Positions 7,776-17,124 of a stretch of DNA of 64,000 nucleotides are shown one piece after another; position 1 is the first letter of the stretch; the number at the start of each line of letters is the position of its first letter. Made by a program: the position numbers and the translations under genes. The notes under the pieces are model-generated. The model had not been told where the DNA came from. It saw only the letters and a program-made list of their open reading frames with translations, and searched no databases. This DNA comes from DASWJZ01 sp963805325 (GTDB lineage: Bacteria; Pseudomonadota; Alphaproteobacteria; Rhizobiales; Afifellaceae). The stretch spans positions 264,408 through 328,407 of the forward strand of contig CAWDTS010000015.1 in the NCBI GenBank assembly GCA_963805325.1, given 5' to 3'.

Positions 7776-10700
7776 ATGGGCACGATCGTCACGCTGGACG
7801 GCAACACCGCCGCCGCCCATGTCGCCTATCGGGTGAACGAGGTCTGCGCGATCTATCCGATCACGCCTTCCTCCACGATGGCCGAGCTCGCCGACCAGTG
7901 GGCGGCGGAGGGCGTCAAGAACATCTGGGGCAACCTGCCCGTCGTGCAGGAGATGCAGAGCGAGGGGGGCGCCGCGGGCGCCGTGCACGGCTCGCTGCAA
8001 TCCGGCGCGATGACGACCACCTTCACCGCATCGCAGGGGCTCATGCTGATGATCCCCAACATGTTCAAGATCGCCGGCGAATTGACCGCGACAGTCTTTC
8101 ACGTCGCCGCGCGCTCGATCGCAACCTCGGCGCTCTCGATCTTCGGCGAGCATTCCGACGTGATGGCGACGCGCTCCACCGGCTTCGCCATGCTTGCCTC
8201 CGGCAGCGTGCAGGAAGCGCACGACATGGCGCTGATCGCGCAGGCCGCGACCTTGAAGTCGCGCGTGCCGTTCATCCATTTCTTTGACGGCTTCCGCACG
8301 TCGCACGAGCTGAACACCTTCTCGCTGCTCGACGATTCCGACATCCGCGCCATGATCGACGACGATCTGGTACGCGCCCATCGTGCCCGCGCGCTCGATC
8401 CCGAGCACCCCTTCGTGCGCGGCACGGCGCACAATCCCGACACCTTCTTCCAGACGCGCGAGGCCGTGAACCCGTTCTATGCGGCGACGCCCGGAATCGT
8501 CGACGAAGCGATGCAGCGCTTCGAGAAGCTTGTCGGGCGTCGCTATCGCCCATTCGACTACGTAGGCGCCCCCGACGCCGAGCGCGTGCTGATCCTGATG
8601 GGCTCTGGGGCCGAGACGGCTTGCGAGACTGTGAAGGCGCTTGCCGCGAGGGGCGAGAAAGTTGGCGTCGTGCAGGTGCGTCTCTATCGGCCGTTCTCCA
8701 CCGCGCATCTTCTTGCTGCGCTCCCCGAAAGCGTCACGTCCATCGCCGTGCTCGACCGCACAAAGGAGCCTGGCGCTACCGGCGAGCCGCTCTACCTCGA
8801 TGTCGTCTCGACGCTCGCCACTGCCGTTGCGGAGGGCGCGCGCCCGCTGATGCCGCGCGTGGTCGGCGGGCGCTACGGCCTCTCCTCCAAGGACTTCACC
8901 CCGGCAATGGTGAAGGCGGTGCTCGATGGCCTGAAGCGCGAGGACGGCAAGAAACGCCATCGGACTAAAGAACAGCTTCACGGTCGGCATCAACGACGAT
9001 GTCAGCCACACGAGCATCGCAATCGACCGCAGCTTCTCCGTCGAGCCGGAAAGCGTGACGCGGGCTGTTTTCTATGGTCTCGGGGCGGACGGCACGGTCG
9101 GCGCCAACAAGAACAGCGTGAAGATCATCGCCGAAGACGCCAAGCGTTTCGCGCAGGGCTACTTCGTTTACGATTCCCACAAATCCGGCGCGCAGACCGT
9201 TTCGCATCTCCGCTTCGGGCCGGAGCCGATCAAAGCGCCCTATCTGATCGAACAGGCGGGCTTCGTCGCCTGTCACCAGTTCGCGTTCCTGGCGCGCCAG
9301 GACGTGCTGGCGCTCGCGGCGCCCGGCGGCGTATTCCTCTTGAACAGCCCCTACGGGCCTGACGAGGTGTTCGACCGGCTGCCGCTTTCAGTGCAGCGGC
9401 AGATCATCGACAAGCGCCTGCGCTTCTACGTGATCGACGCCTCGAAGGTGGCGCGCGAAGTCGGGCTCGGCGTGCGCACGAACACGGTGCTGCAGACCTG
9501 CTTCTTCGCCATCTCCGGCGTGCTGCCGCGCGAGGCGGCGATCGAGCACATCAAGGGATCGATCAAGAAAGACCTACGGCCGCAAGGGCGAGGCCGTCGT
9601 GCGGAAGAATTTCGCCGCGGTAGACGGCACGCTCGCGCGCCTCGCGCAAGTGAAGGTGCCTGAGAAGCCGACCGCAAAGACGGATCGCCCGCCGGTCGTC
9701 CCGGACTCGGCGCCGGATTTCGTCAGGCACGTCACCGCCCCGATGCTCGTCGGCCGTGGCGATGAGATTCCGGTGAGTCTCGTTCCGCCGGACGGAACGT
9801 TCCCCTCCGGCACCAGCGCCTACGAGAAGCGCAACGTCTCCGATATCGTGCCGGTCTGGCGTGAAGACCTTTGCATTCAATGCGGACAATGCAGCTTCGT
9901 CTGCCCGCACTCCGTCATCCGCGCGCGCTACTATAACGAGGACGCCCTTGCGGACGCGCCGGAAACGTTCAAGTCAGCGCCAGTCAATGCGCGCGGCTAT
10001 CCAGAAGCGCGCTTCACGTTGCAGTTCTATGTCGAGGATTGCACCGGCTGTGCGCTCTGCATCGAGGCCTGTCCGTCGGTCAGCCCGCGCGAGCCGGGCG
10101 TGAAGGCGATCAATCTCGCCGACAAGGCGCCGCTCGTCGCCGACGAGCGCAAGAACATCGCCTTCTTCGAGAAGCTGCCCGTCAACGAGCGCGCGCGTGT
10201 CGACTTCGCGAATGTGCGCGGCGTGCAGTTCCTTGAGCCGCTTTTCGAGTTCTCCGGCGCGTGCGCGGGATGCGGCGAAACACCTTACGTGAAGCTCCTC
10301 TCGCAGCTCTTCGGCGACCGCGCGATGGTGGCGAACGCCACCGGCTGTTCGTCGATCTATGGCGGCAATCTGCCGGTGACGCCGTGGACGAAGAACCACG
10401 AGGGGCGCGGGCCAGCCTGGTCGAACTCGCTGTTCGAAGACAATGCCGAGTTCGGCCTCGGCTTCCGGCTCGCCGCCGACAAGCATCTCGATCTCGCCCG
10501 CATGTTGCTGACGAAGCTTGCGCCAAGCGTCGGCGAACGGCTCGCCCAGGCGATCCTCGACGCGCCGCAGATACACGAATCGGAGATTCGTGCGCAGCGC
10601 GAGCACGTGGCGGAGCTGAAGGTCGCGCTCCTGAAACTCGACAGCGAGGACGCAAAGAATCTGCTCTCCGTCGTCGACCATCTCGTCCGCCGCTCCATCT

Positions 10701-11380
10701 GGATTGTCGGCGGGGACGGCTGGGCCTACGACATCGGCTACGGCGGACTCGACCATGTGCTGGCGAGCGGCCGCGACGTGAACATCCTGGTGCTCGACAC
10801 CGAGGTCTATTCCAACACCGGCGGCCAGTCGTCGAAGGCGACGCCGCTTGGCGCGGTGGCGAAGTTCGCCGCCTCCGGCAAGCGTGTCCAGCGCAAGGAC
10901 CTGGCGCTGCAGGCGATCGCCTACGGCAACGTCTACGTGGCGCAGGTGGCGATGGGCGCCAACCCGCAGCAGACGCTCGACGCATTCCGCGAGGCGGAAG
11001 CCTATCCCGGCACCTCCATCATTCTTGCCTACAGCCAGTGCATCGCGCACGGCATCGATATGCGCTTCGGCATGAAGCAGCAGGACCTCGCGGTGGCGAG
11101 CGGCCACTGGCCGCTGATCCGCTATAATCCGGCGATGCGGGCGATCGGCGAGAACCCGTTCCGCCTCGATTCGCCGCGGCCGACAATTCCGCTCAAGACC
11201 TATGCCTATAACGAGATCCGTTACTCGTCGCTTGCCGCGACCCGCCCCGAAGAGGCCGCGGACCTGCTTTCCCAGGCGCAGGCTGCGGTCACCGCCAAGT
11301 ATCGGCAATACGAGGATATGGCCGCGCTCGACGGCAGTCATTTCCGGCAGGACGCGCCTGCCGCGGCGAGGACATCATGA
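7776..11380 (+). CDS. nifJ: pyruvate:ferredoxin (flavodoxin) oxidoreductase, two frameshifts
   Basis: PFOR oxidatively decarboxylates pyruvate to acetyl-CoA, reducing ferredoxin or flavodoxin. Joined, the coding region is about 1200 residues, normal for the single-chain enzyme. In order: pyrimidine-binding domain (YPITPSSTMAEL), transketolase-C-like domain, gamma domain (FTVGINDDV), two 4Fe-4S motifs (CIQCGQCSFVCP, CTGCALCIEACP), and TPP domain (CAGCGETPY; GGDGWAYDIG; NTGGQSS). The reading frame shifts +1 near 8967-8969 and again near 9568-9570. Removing one A from each AAA run restores continuity (KNSFTVGI; KKTYGRKGEAVV). This is either sequencing error or a pseudogene. Its stop overlaps the next start by 4 bases. 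Confidence 0.9.
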
Positions 11381-12381
11381 TCGACCTTTCGACACGCTAC
11401 ATGGGGCTCGAACTCAAGAACCCGCTTGTTGCCTCCGCCTCGCCGCTCAACACTGACATCGGCAATCTGAGGCGCCTGGAGGATGCAGGGTCCGCGGCGG
11501 TCGTGCTTCCCTCGCTCTTCGAGGAGCAGATCGAGGCGGAGGCCGCCCGCCAGGAGCACTTGACTTCGGTCGTCGGAGAGAGCTTCCCGGAAGCGCTGAG
11601 CTATTTTCCGGAATCCGCCGAATACCGTGTCGGGCCCGAGCAATATCTCGACCTGATCGCCCGCGCCGGCGAGGCCGTGGACATCCCGGTCATCGCCAGT
11701 CTGAACGGCACGACCAGCGAAGGCTGGATCTCCTACGCCCGCTCCATCGAAGAGGCCGGCGCCAAGGGACTTGAGCTCAACATCTATTTCATCCCCGCCG
11801 ACATTTCGATGAGCGGCGCGGAAGTCGAGCAGCGCTACCTCGACATCGTGAAGGCGGTGCGCGCGACGGTGAAGATTCCGATCGCGGTAAAGCTCAGCCC
11901 GTATTTCAGCGCGATCGGCCATATGGCGAGGTCGATCGAAGCGGCCGGCGCCGATGCGCTCGTGCTCTTCAACCGCTTCTACCAGCCCGACATCGACCTC
12001 GCGCAATTGAAGGTGCTTCCCGACTTGAAGCTCTCGACTCCGGACGAAATCCGGCTGCCCCTTCTCTGGCTCGCCGTTCTCTCCGGCCGCATGAAAGCAT
12101 CGCTCGCCGCGACGACGGGCGTCGCCAGCGTCGACGAGGTTGCGAAATACCTGCTCGCCGGCGCCGACGTCGTGATGACGACCTCCGCGCTGCTTCGCAA
12201 CGGCGTGGATTACATGGGAACGCTGCTGATAGGATTGGAAGACTGGCTCGACGCGCGGAAGTTCGCCACGCTCGACAACGTGCGCGGCCTGATGAGCCAG
12301 CGGCGGGTCTCCGACCCGCTCGCTTTCGAGCGCGCCAACTACATCAAGATCCTGCAAGGCTACGAGCCGGCGCGTGCCTAA
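11377..12381 (+). CDS. dihydroorotate-dehydrogenase-like flavoprotein
   Basis: A 334-residue FMN (beta/alpha)8-barrel protein of the dihydroorotate/dihydropyrimidine dehydrogenase (PyrD/PreA) superfamily. It shows the N-terminal LKNPLVASASPL segment, IPVIASLNG, a substrate-loop LELNIY stretch, IPIAVKLSP with the FMN-contact lysine, and the C-terminal ADVVMTTSALL phosphate-binding region. It overlaps nifJ by 4 bases and sits before the hydrogenase genes, so it is probably a redox accessory of this block rather than the pyrimidine-biosynthesis enzyme. Its substrate is unknown. A Cys expected in class 1 PyrD active sites is not evident. Confidence 0.85.
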   Translation: MIDLSTRYMGLELKNPLVASASPLNTDIGNLRRLEDAGSAAVVLPSLFEEQIEAEAARQEHLTSVVGESFPEALSYFPESAEYRVGPEQYLDLIARAGEAVDIPVIASLNGTTSEGWISYARSIEEAGAKGLELNIYFIPADISMSGAEVEQRYLDIVKAVRATVKIPIAVKLSPYFSAIGHMARSIEAAGADALVLFNRFYQPDIDLAQLKVLPDLKLSTPDEIRLPLLWLAVLSGRMKASLAATTGVASVDEVAKYLLAGADVVMTTSALLRNGVDYMGTLLIGLEDWLDARKFATLDNVRGLMSQRRVSDPLAFERANYIKILQGYEPARA

Positions 12382-12404
12382 CGCTTTTCCCCAAGACCTC
12401 TGCG

Positions 12405-12429
12405 TCCGGCGCTTTCGCTGCGCGCCGGA
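12405..12429. repeat. GC-rich hairpin between the PyrD-like gene and hydB
   Basis: TCCGGCGC (12405-12412) and GCGCCGGA (12422-12429) are perfect arms around a 9-base loop. No T-run follows. It could act as an mRNA processing or stability element separating the nifJ part from the hydrogenase part of the transcript. Confidence 0.4.
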
Positions 12430-12513
12430 GCCAGCTATTCAGGCGCGACAAAGCGCGAGCCTCCGCAGCTTCGTTTGCCCAGTCGTCAAAGAGCGGATGT
12501 AGGATAGACCGCG

Positions 12514-13641
12514 ATGCAGGCTGACCAATCCGTCATACTGACCGTCGACGGGCTCGCCGCCCTCCTCGATGCACTGAAGGCGCGCGGCTACCGGGTGCTG
12601 GGTCCAGCGCTCCGCGATAAGGCGGTCGTCTACGACGATATCGATACGGTCGCCGATTTGCCGATGGGCTGGGGCGATGAGCAGGACGGCGGGCACTACC
12701 GCGTCGTGAAGCGGGACGACGACGCGCTTTTCGGTTTCGCGGTCGGTCCGCATTCCTGGAAGAAATTCCTGCACCCGCCGATACAGAAGCTATGGAGCGC
12801 CGCGAGAAACGGCGATGCCGTGAGCGTCGAGGCGCCGCCGGAGCACGACGCGCGTTTCGCCTTCATCGGCGTTCGCTCCTGCGAGATTGCGGCGATCGAG
12901 ATCCAAGACCGCGTTCTGATCGGCGACGCCTACGTGGACCCGCACTACAAGGCACGGCGCGAAGGGAATTTTATCGTCGCGGTGAACTGCGGCACGGCGG
13001 GCGGCACCTGCTTTTGCGTCTCCATGCAGACCGGGCCGAAAGCCAAGAGCGGCTTCGACCTTGCGCTCACCGAATTGCTCGGCGACGAACATCTTTTCCT
13101 CGTCGAGGTGGGATCGGACACCGGTCGCGAAGTTCTCGACGGCCTGCCGCATCGCGCCGCGACTGAGGAAGACGTCGCAGCGGCGGAAGCCGTCGTTGCG
13201 CAGACCGCACAGAACATGGGCCGCGCGATGCCGGCCGAGGACCTGCATGCGCTCCTTCTCGGCAATCTGGAGCATCCGCGCTGGGATAATGTCGCCGAGC
13301 GCTGCCTCTCCTGCGCCAATTGCACCATGGTCTGCCCGACCTGCTTCTGCACGTCGGTAGAAGATTCGAGCGATCTCGCGGGAATCGAGTCATCGCGCTC
13401 GCGCCGCTGGGATTCGTGCTTCACCATGGATTTCTCCTACATCCACGGCGGCAGCGTCCGCCCCAGCACCAAGTCGCGCTACCGCCAATGGATGACCCAC
13501 AAGCTGGCCACCTGGATCGATCAGTTCGGCTCGTCCGGCTGCGTCGGCTGCGGCCGCTGCATCACCTGGTGTCCGGTCGGAATCGACATCACCGAAGAGG
13601 TGCGCGCCATCCGGGACAGCCAGCCTCCCGGGGAGCGCTGA
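12514..13641 (+). CDS. hydB: [NiFe] hydrogenase beta subunit, 4Fe-4S dicluster (sulfhydrogenase/AsrA type)
   Basis: A 375-residue iron-sulfur subunit of cytosolic group-3b-type bidirectional hydrogenases, related to anaerobic sulfite reductase subunit A. The N-terminal 230 residues match the AsrA-like fold, including the CFCVSMQTGP segment. Two ferredoxin-like cysteine clusters follow: CLSCANCTMVCPTCFC and CVGCGRCITWCPVGID. It relays electrons between the NAD(P)H-handling gamma subunit and the catalytic small subunit. The gene order hydB-(sensor)-hydG-hydD-hydA matches the hydBGDA order known for this group, with one insertion. Confidence 0.9.
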   Translation: MQADQSVILTVDGLAALLDALKARGYRVLGPALRDKAVVYDDIDTVADLPMGWGDEQDGGHYRVVKRDDDALFGFAVGPHSWKKFLHPPIQKLWSAARNGDAVSVEAPPEHDARFAFIGVRSCEIAAIEIQDRVLIGDAYVDPHYKARREGNFIVAVNCGTAGGTCFCVSMQTGPKAKSGFDLALTELLGDEHLFLVEVGSDTGREVLDGLPHRAATEEDVAAAEAVVAQTAQNMGRAMPAEDLHALLLGNLEHPRWDNVAERCLSCANCTMVCPTCFCTSVEDSSDLAGIESSRSRRWDSCFTMDFSYIHGGSVRPSTKSRYRQWMTHKLATWIDQFGSSGCVGCGRCITWCPVGIDITEEVRAIRDSQPPGER

Positions 13642-13651
13642 GGAGCAGATC

Positions 13652-14119
13652 ATGGAAACAACAGGCCTTGAGCGCATCATCCGCGAGCATTCGTTCTTTG
13701 CCGGGTTCGACGAGGCTTTCATCGACCTCGTCTGCGGCTGCGCCAAGAACGTTCGCTTTGATGCGGGAGCATATCTTTTCCACGAGGGCGGCGCCGCCGA
13801 TCACCTCTATCTGATCCGACACGGCCGCGTGTCGCTCGAAGTGACCGCGCCGGGACGCGGCGCGTTGACCTTCCAGACGCTGAGCGAAGGCGAGATCGTA
13901 GGCGTCTCTTCGCTGCTCCCGCCCTATCGATGGACATCGGATGCGCGGGCGCTCGACCTCGTGCGCGCCGTCGCGATGGATGCCACGTGCCTGCGCAACA
14001 AGTGCGAGGCCGACCACGATCTCGGCTACGAGGTGATGAAGCGCTTCGTGCCGGTTCTCGTCGGGCGACTGCAGGCGACGCGGCTCCAGACCCTCGATCT
14101 TTATGGCCCGCAGTCCTGA
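13652..14119 (+). CDS. stand-alone cyclic-nucleotide-binding domain protein in the hydrogenase operon
   Basis: A 155-residue protein with a single Crp-type effector domain: an FHEGGAADHLYLIRHGRVSL jelly-roll, then LSEGEIVGVSSLLPP. It ends about 30 residues after the long C-helix, so there is no helix-turn-helix DNA-binding domain. The canonical RxS phosphate-binding motif of Crp is not evident; DARAL occupies the equivalent place, so cNMP binding is not assured. It is embedded between hydB (10-base gap) and hydG (1-base gap), implying a role in controlling or assembling the hydrogenase, not transcription. The ligand is unknown. Confidence 0.82.
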   Translation: METTGLERIIREHSFFAGFDEAFIDLVCGCAKNVRFDAGAYLFHEGGAADHLYLIRHGRVSLEVTAPGRGALTFQTLSEGEIVGVSSLLPPYRWTSDARALDLVRAVAMDATCLRNKCEADHDLGYEVMKRFVPVLVGRLQATRLQTLDLYGPQS

Positions 14120-14120
14120 T

Positions 14121-14960
14121 ATGTCCGCTGCCCCAACTCTCGACCCGATGCTACCACGCGTCGCGCGCGTGCGCCGCCGCCGTCGCGACACGTCTGACAT
14201 CTGGACGCTCGACGTGGAGCCGGAAGACGGCGAGGCCGCGGCATTCCTGCCCGGCCAGTTCAACATGCTGACCGTGTTCGGCGTTGGCGAGGTGCCGATC
14301 TCGATGAGCGGCGATCCCGGCCTGTCGCAGCCGTTCATCCACACGATCCGCGCCGTCGGCCCGGTCTCCTCGGCGCTCGCCAATCTGAAGCCCGGCGCGG
14401 CACTCGGCCTGCGCGGTCCCTTCGGCGTCGGCTGGCCGGTCGAGGAGGCGGCGGGGCACGACGTCGTGTTCATCGCAGGCGGCCTCGGCCTCGCGCCGCT
14501 ACGCCCAGCCTTCTACCGCGTGCTCGCCGAGCGCGAGCGCTACGGCAACGTCGTGCTCCTCTACGGCACGCGCAGCCCGGACGATATCCTGTTCCGCCGC
14601 GAGATCGAATCCTGGCGGCAGCGCCTCGACCTCGACGTGCGAGTGACGGTGGACCATGCGGTCGGCGACTGGCACGGTCATGTCGGCGTGGTCACGACTT
14701 TGATCGCGCGCGCCGATTTCGACCCGCTGCATACGACCGCGTTCGTTTGCGGCCCGGAAGTGATGATGCGCTTCGCCATCGCCGCGCTCGGCGACGCGGG
14801 CGTCTCGGACGAGGCGATCCACCTCTCCATGGAGCGCAACATGAAGTGTGCTGTCGGCCTTTGCGGGCACTGCCAGTTCGGGCCGACCTTCGTCTGCCGC
14901 GACGGGCCAGTGTTCCGCTACGACCGGCTGCGTGGCATTCTCGGCGTGAAGGAGCTCTGA
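14121..14960 (+). CDS. hydG: [NiFe] hydrogenase gamma subunit, FAD/NAD(P)-binding (AsrB type)
   Basis: A 279-residue ferredoxin-NADP-reductase-fold subunit that exchanges electrons with NAD(P)H. The FAD domain shows LPGQFNML, and the nucleotide domain shows IAGGLGLAPLRP and LLYGTRSPDDILF. A C-terminal [2Fe-2S] cysteine set is present (MKCAVGLCGHCQFG, then C in TFVCRDG), as in AsrB and HydG. An in-frame ATG exists at 14103, inside the preceding gene; 14121 directly follows its stop and is preferred. Confidence 0.9.
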   Translation: MSAAPTLDPMLPRVARVRRRRRDTSDIWTLDVEPEDGEAAAFLPGQFNMLTVFGVGEVPISMSGDPGLSQPFIHTIRAVGPVSSALANLKPGAALGLRGPFGVGWPVEEAAGHDVVFIAGGLGLAPLRPAFYRVLAERERYGNVVLLYGTRSPDDILFRREIESWRQRLDLDVRVTVDHAVGDWHGHVGVVTTLIARADFDPLHTTAFVCGPEVMMRFAIAALGDAGVSDEAIHLSMERNMKCAVGLCGHCQFGPTFVCRDGPVFRYDRLRGILGVKEL

Positions 14961-14961
14961 C

Positions 14962-15738
14962 GTGGCGGCGAAAAAGCCCCGACTCGCGGTCTGGAAATTC
15001 GCCTCCTGCGACGGCTGCCAGCTGAGCCTCCTCGATTGCGAGGACGAGTTGCTTGCCGTCGCCGACGCGGTCGAGATCGCCTACTTCATGGAAGCGACGC
15101 GCGGCGAGATCGGCGGACGCTACGATGTTTCTCTTGTCGAGGGCTCCATAACCACCGCGCATGACGCGGAGCGCATCCGCGAGGTGCGCCGCCGCTCGAA
15201 CGCGCTGATCACGATTGGCGCCTGCGCCACGGCCGGCGGCGTGCAGGCGCTCAGGAATTTTTCCGACGTGAAGGAATACACGTCCATCGTCTACGCCCAC
15301 CCGGATTACATCTCGACGCTGGCGACTTCCACCCCGATCGCCGAGCACGTGAAGGTCGATTTCGAGCTTCGCGGCTGCCCGATCAACAAGCGCCAGCTTC
15401 TTGAGGTCGTCTCAGCCTTCCTCGCCGGGCGGAAACCGGTGACGCCGGCGCATTCATGCTGCGTCGAATGCAAGCTCAAGGGCAATGTCTGCGTGATGGT
15501 CGCGCACGGCACGCCATGTCTTGGCCCGGTGACGCATGCCGGCTGCGGCGCGCTCTGCCCCTCCTACGATCGCGGTTGCTACGGCTGCTTCGGGCCGAAG
15601 GAGACGCCGAACCCGGCGTCGCTCTCCGGGCAGCTCAAAGAACTCGGCATGGACGAGCGCGCGCTCAAGCGCGTCTATTCGACGTTCAACGTGAATGCCC
15701 CCGAATTCCGCGCGGAGCGCGAGCGCCATGACGACTAG
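14962..15738 (+). CDS. hydD: [NiFe] hydrogenase small (delta) subunit
   Basis: A 258-residue small subunit of the cytosolic group 3 type: no Tat signal, no membrane anchor. The proximal cluster ligands appear as CDGCQ near the N-terminus, the GACATAGG segment and RGCPINKRQ. Further cysteine-rich motifs (CCVECKLKGNVC, CLGPVTHAGCGALC, CYGCFG) provide the medial and distal 4Fe-4S clusters. A GTG start is one base after the hydG stop. The end overlaps hydA by 11 bases, suggesting translational coupling of the two catalytic subunits. Confidence 0.93.
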   Translation: MAAKKPRLAVWKFASCDGCQLSLLDCEDELLAVADAVEIAYFMEATRGEIGGRYDVSLVEGSITTAHDAERIREVRRRSNALITIGACATAGGVQALRNFSDVKEYTSIVYAHPDYISTLATSTPIAEHVKVDFELRGCPINKRQLLEVVSAFLAGRKPVTPAHSCCVECKLKGNVCVMVAHGTPCLGPVTHAGCGALCPSYDRGCYGCFGPKETPNPASLSGQLKELGMDERALKRVYSTFNVNAPEFRAERERHDD

Positions 15739-17020
15739 GACGAAGACGATCAAGGTCGACTATCTGGCGCGCGTCGAAGGCGAAGGCGCGTTCAAGGTCG
15801 TCGTGCGCGACGGCAAGGTGAAATCGGCGGAGCTCTCGATCTTCGAGCCGCCGCGTTTCTTCGAGGCATTCCTGCGCGGCCGCGCCTTCACCGAGACGCC
15901 GGACTTCGTCGCGCGCATCTGCGGCATCTGTCCGGTCGCCTATCAGATGAGCGCTGTCCACGCGATGGAGAACGCCCTCGGCGTCACCGTTGACGGGCCG
16001 CTCCGCGAGCTCAGGCGGCTGCTTTATTGCGGCGAGTGGATCGAGAGCCACGTGCTCCACGTCCACATGCTGCACGCGCCGGATTTCCTCGGCTACGACG
16101 GCGCCATCGACATGGCCCGCGACCACGGCGACGCCGTCAAGCGTGGGCTGCAGGTAAAGAAGGCCGGCAACGATATCGTGACCTTCATCGGCGGCCGCGA
16201 GATCCATCCGATCAATGTCTGCGTCGGCGGCTTCTACCGCGTGCCGAAGAAGCGCGAATTCGCGGAGCTGACCGAAAAGCTGAAATGGGGACGCGACGCG
16301 GCGCGCGAGGTCGTGCGCTGGGTTTCCGGCTTCGACTTCCCCGACCGTGAGCGCGACTACACCTTCGTGTCGCTGCGTCATCCCGACGAATACCCCTACA
16401 ACGAGGGCCACATCGTCTCCAACCGGGGCCTCGACATTCCGGCCTCGGATTACGACGCGCACTTCAAGGAAATTCACGTCAAGCACTCGACCGCGCTGCA
16501 GTCGCGGCTCGACGGCGAGGCTTATCTTGTCGGGCCGCTCGCCCGTTATGCGTTGAATTTCGACAGGCTCTCGCCGCTTGCGCAGGAAGCGGCGCGCGAA
16601 GCCGGGCTCGGCACATATTGCACCAATCCGTACAAGAGCATCGTGATCCGCGCCGTCGAGACGCTCTACGCCTTCGACGAGGCGCTGCGCATCATCGCGG
16701 ACTACCAGGAGCCGGACCGCCCCGCCGTTCCGCTCGAGCCGCGCGCCGCGACCGGCTACGCCGCGACAGAGGCGCCGCGCGGGATGCTCTATCATCGCTA
16801 TCAGCTGGAGGCGGACGGGACGATCGCCACGGCGCAGATCGTGCCGCCGACCTCACAGAACCAGGCGAGCGTCGAGGCCGACCTCACGAATTTCGTTGAA
16901 GGCTTCCTCGACCTTCCCGACAAGGAGCTGCAGCACCGCTGCGAGCAGACGGTTCGGAACTACGACCCCTGCATCTCCTGCGCCACGCACTTCCTGAAGC
17001 TCGACATCGACCGGGGCTGA
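15728..17020 (+). CDS. hydA: [NiFe] hydrogenase large (alpha) subunit
   Basis: A 430-residue large subunit carrying the Ni-Fe site. The N-terminal metal ligands are in RICGICP and the C-terminal ligands in DPCISCATH, both intact. Nine residues (FLKLDIDRG) follow the ATH, consistent with a short C-terminal peptide removed by the protease encoded at 17125 after nickel insertion. The sequence matches group 3b NAD(P)-linked hydrogenases, which can evolve H2 from NADPH or oxidise H2. The ATG at 15728 lies inside hydD; the frame is open from 15695. Confidence 0.95.
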   Translation: MTTRTKTIKVDYLARVEGEGAFKVVVRDGKVKSAELSIFEPPRFFEAFLRGRAFTETPDFVARICGICPVAYQMSAVHAMENALGVTVDGPLRELRRLLYCGEWIESHVLHVHMLHAPDFLGYDGAIDMARDHGDAVKRGLQVKKAGNDIVTFIGGREIHPINVCVGGFYRVPKKREFAELTEKLKWGRDAAREVVRWVSGFDFPDRERDYTFVSLRHPDEYPYNEGHIVSNRGLDIPASDYDAHFKEIHVKHSTALQSRLDGEAYLVGPLARYALNFDRLSPLAQEAAREAGLGTYCTNPYKSIVIRAVETLYAFDEALRIIADYQEPDRPAVPLEPRAATGYAATEAPRGMLYHRYQLEADGTIATAQIVPPTSQNQASVEADLTNFVEGFLDLPDKELQHRCEQTVRNYDPCISCATHFLKLDIDRG

Positions 17021-17021
17021 G

Positions 17022-17105
17022 GCATGATCCCGAAAAGTGGGAACCGGTTTCCCGCCTTCGCGAAGCCCGCTTCGGCGGGCGAAGCAAGGTCGGACGAGAT
17101 CATGC
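17022..17105. repeat. intergenic palindromic element of a type common in rhizobia-like genomes
   Basis: The 84-base element is bounded by perfect inverted ends GCATGATC (17022-17029) and GATCATGC (17098-17105). It contains a strong inner hairpin, GCCCGC (17065-17070) and GCGGGC (17075-17080) around TTCG. The 'ATGATCCCGAAAAGTGGGAACCGG' type core is a motif I associate with dispersed intergenic repeats of Hyphomicrobiales. Copy number cannot be judged here: only one copy is seen in the window. Confidence 0.55.
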
Positions 17106-17124
17106 TCCAACAAAGGCTTTAGGC

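Noticed and set aside
6045..9017. A 990-codon minus-strand open frame opposite the GltD-like and nifJ genes
   Set aside because: It is antisense to two well-supported genes, has no recognisable domain and is rich in Arg/His/Gly of the kind produced by GC-rich codon shadows.
8940..9600. Programmed ribosomal frameshifting as the explanation of the nifJ shifts
   Set aside because: No slippery heptamer with downstream pseudoknot is apparent, and the same +1 signature recurs in eight unrelated genes.
9974..11341. A 455-codon minus-strand frame opposite nifJ
   Set aside because: Shadow of the PFOR TPP and FeS domains; no motif and no plausible start.
15686..16795. A 369-codon minus-strand frame opposite hydA
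   Set aside because: Antisense to a clear hydrogenase large subunit; composition typical of a shadow.
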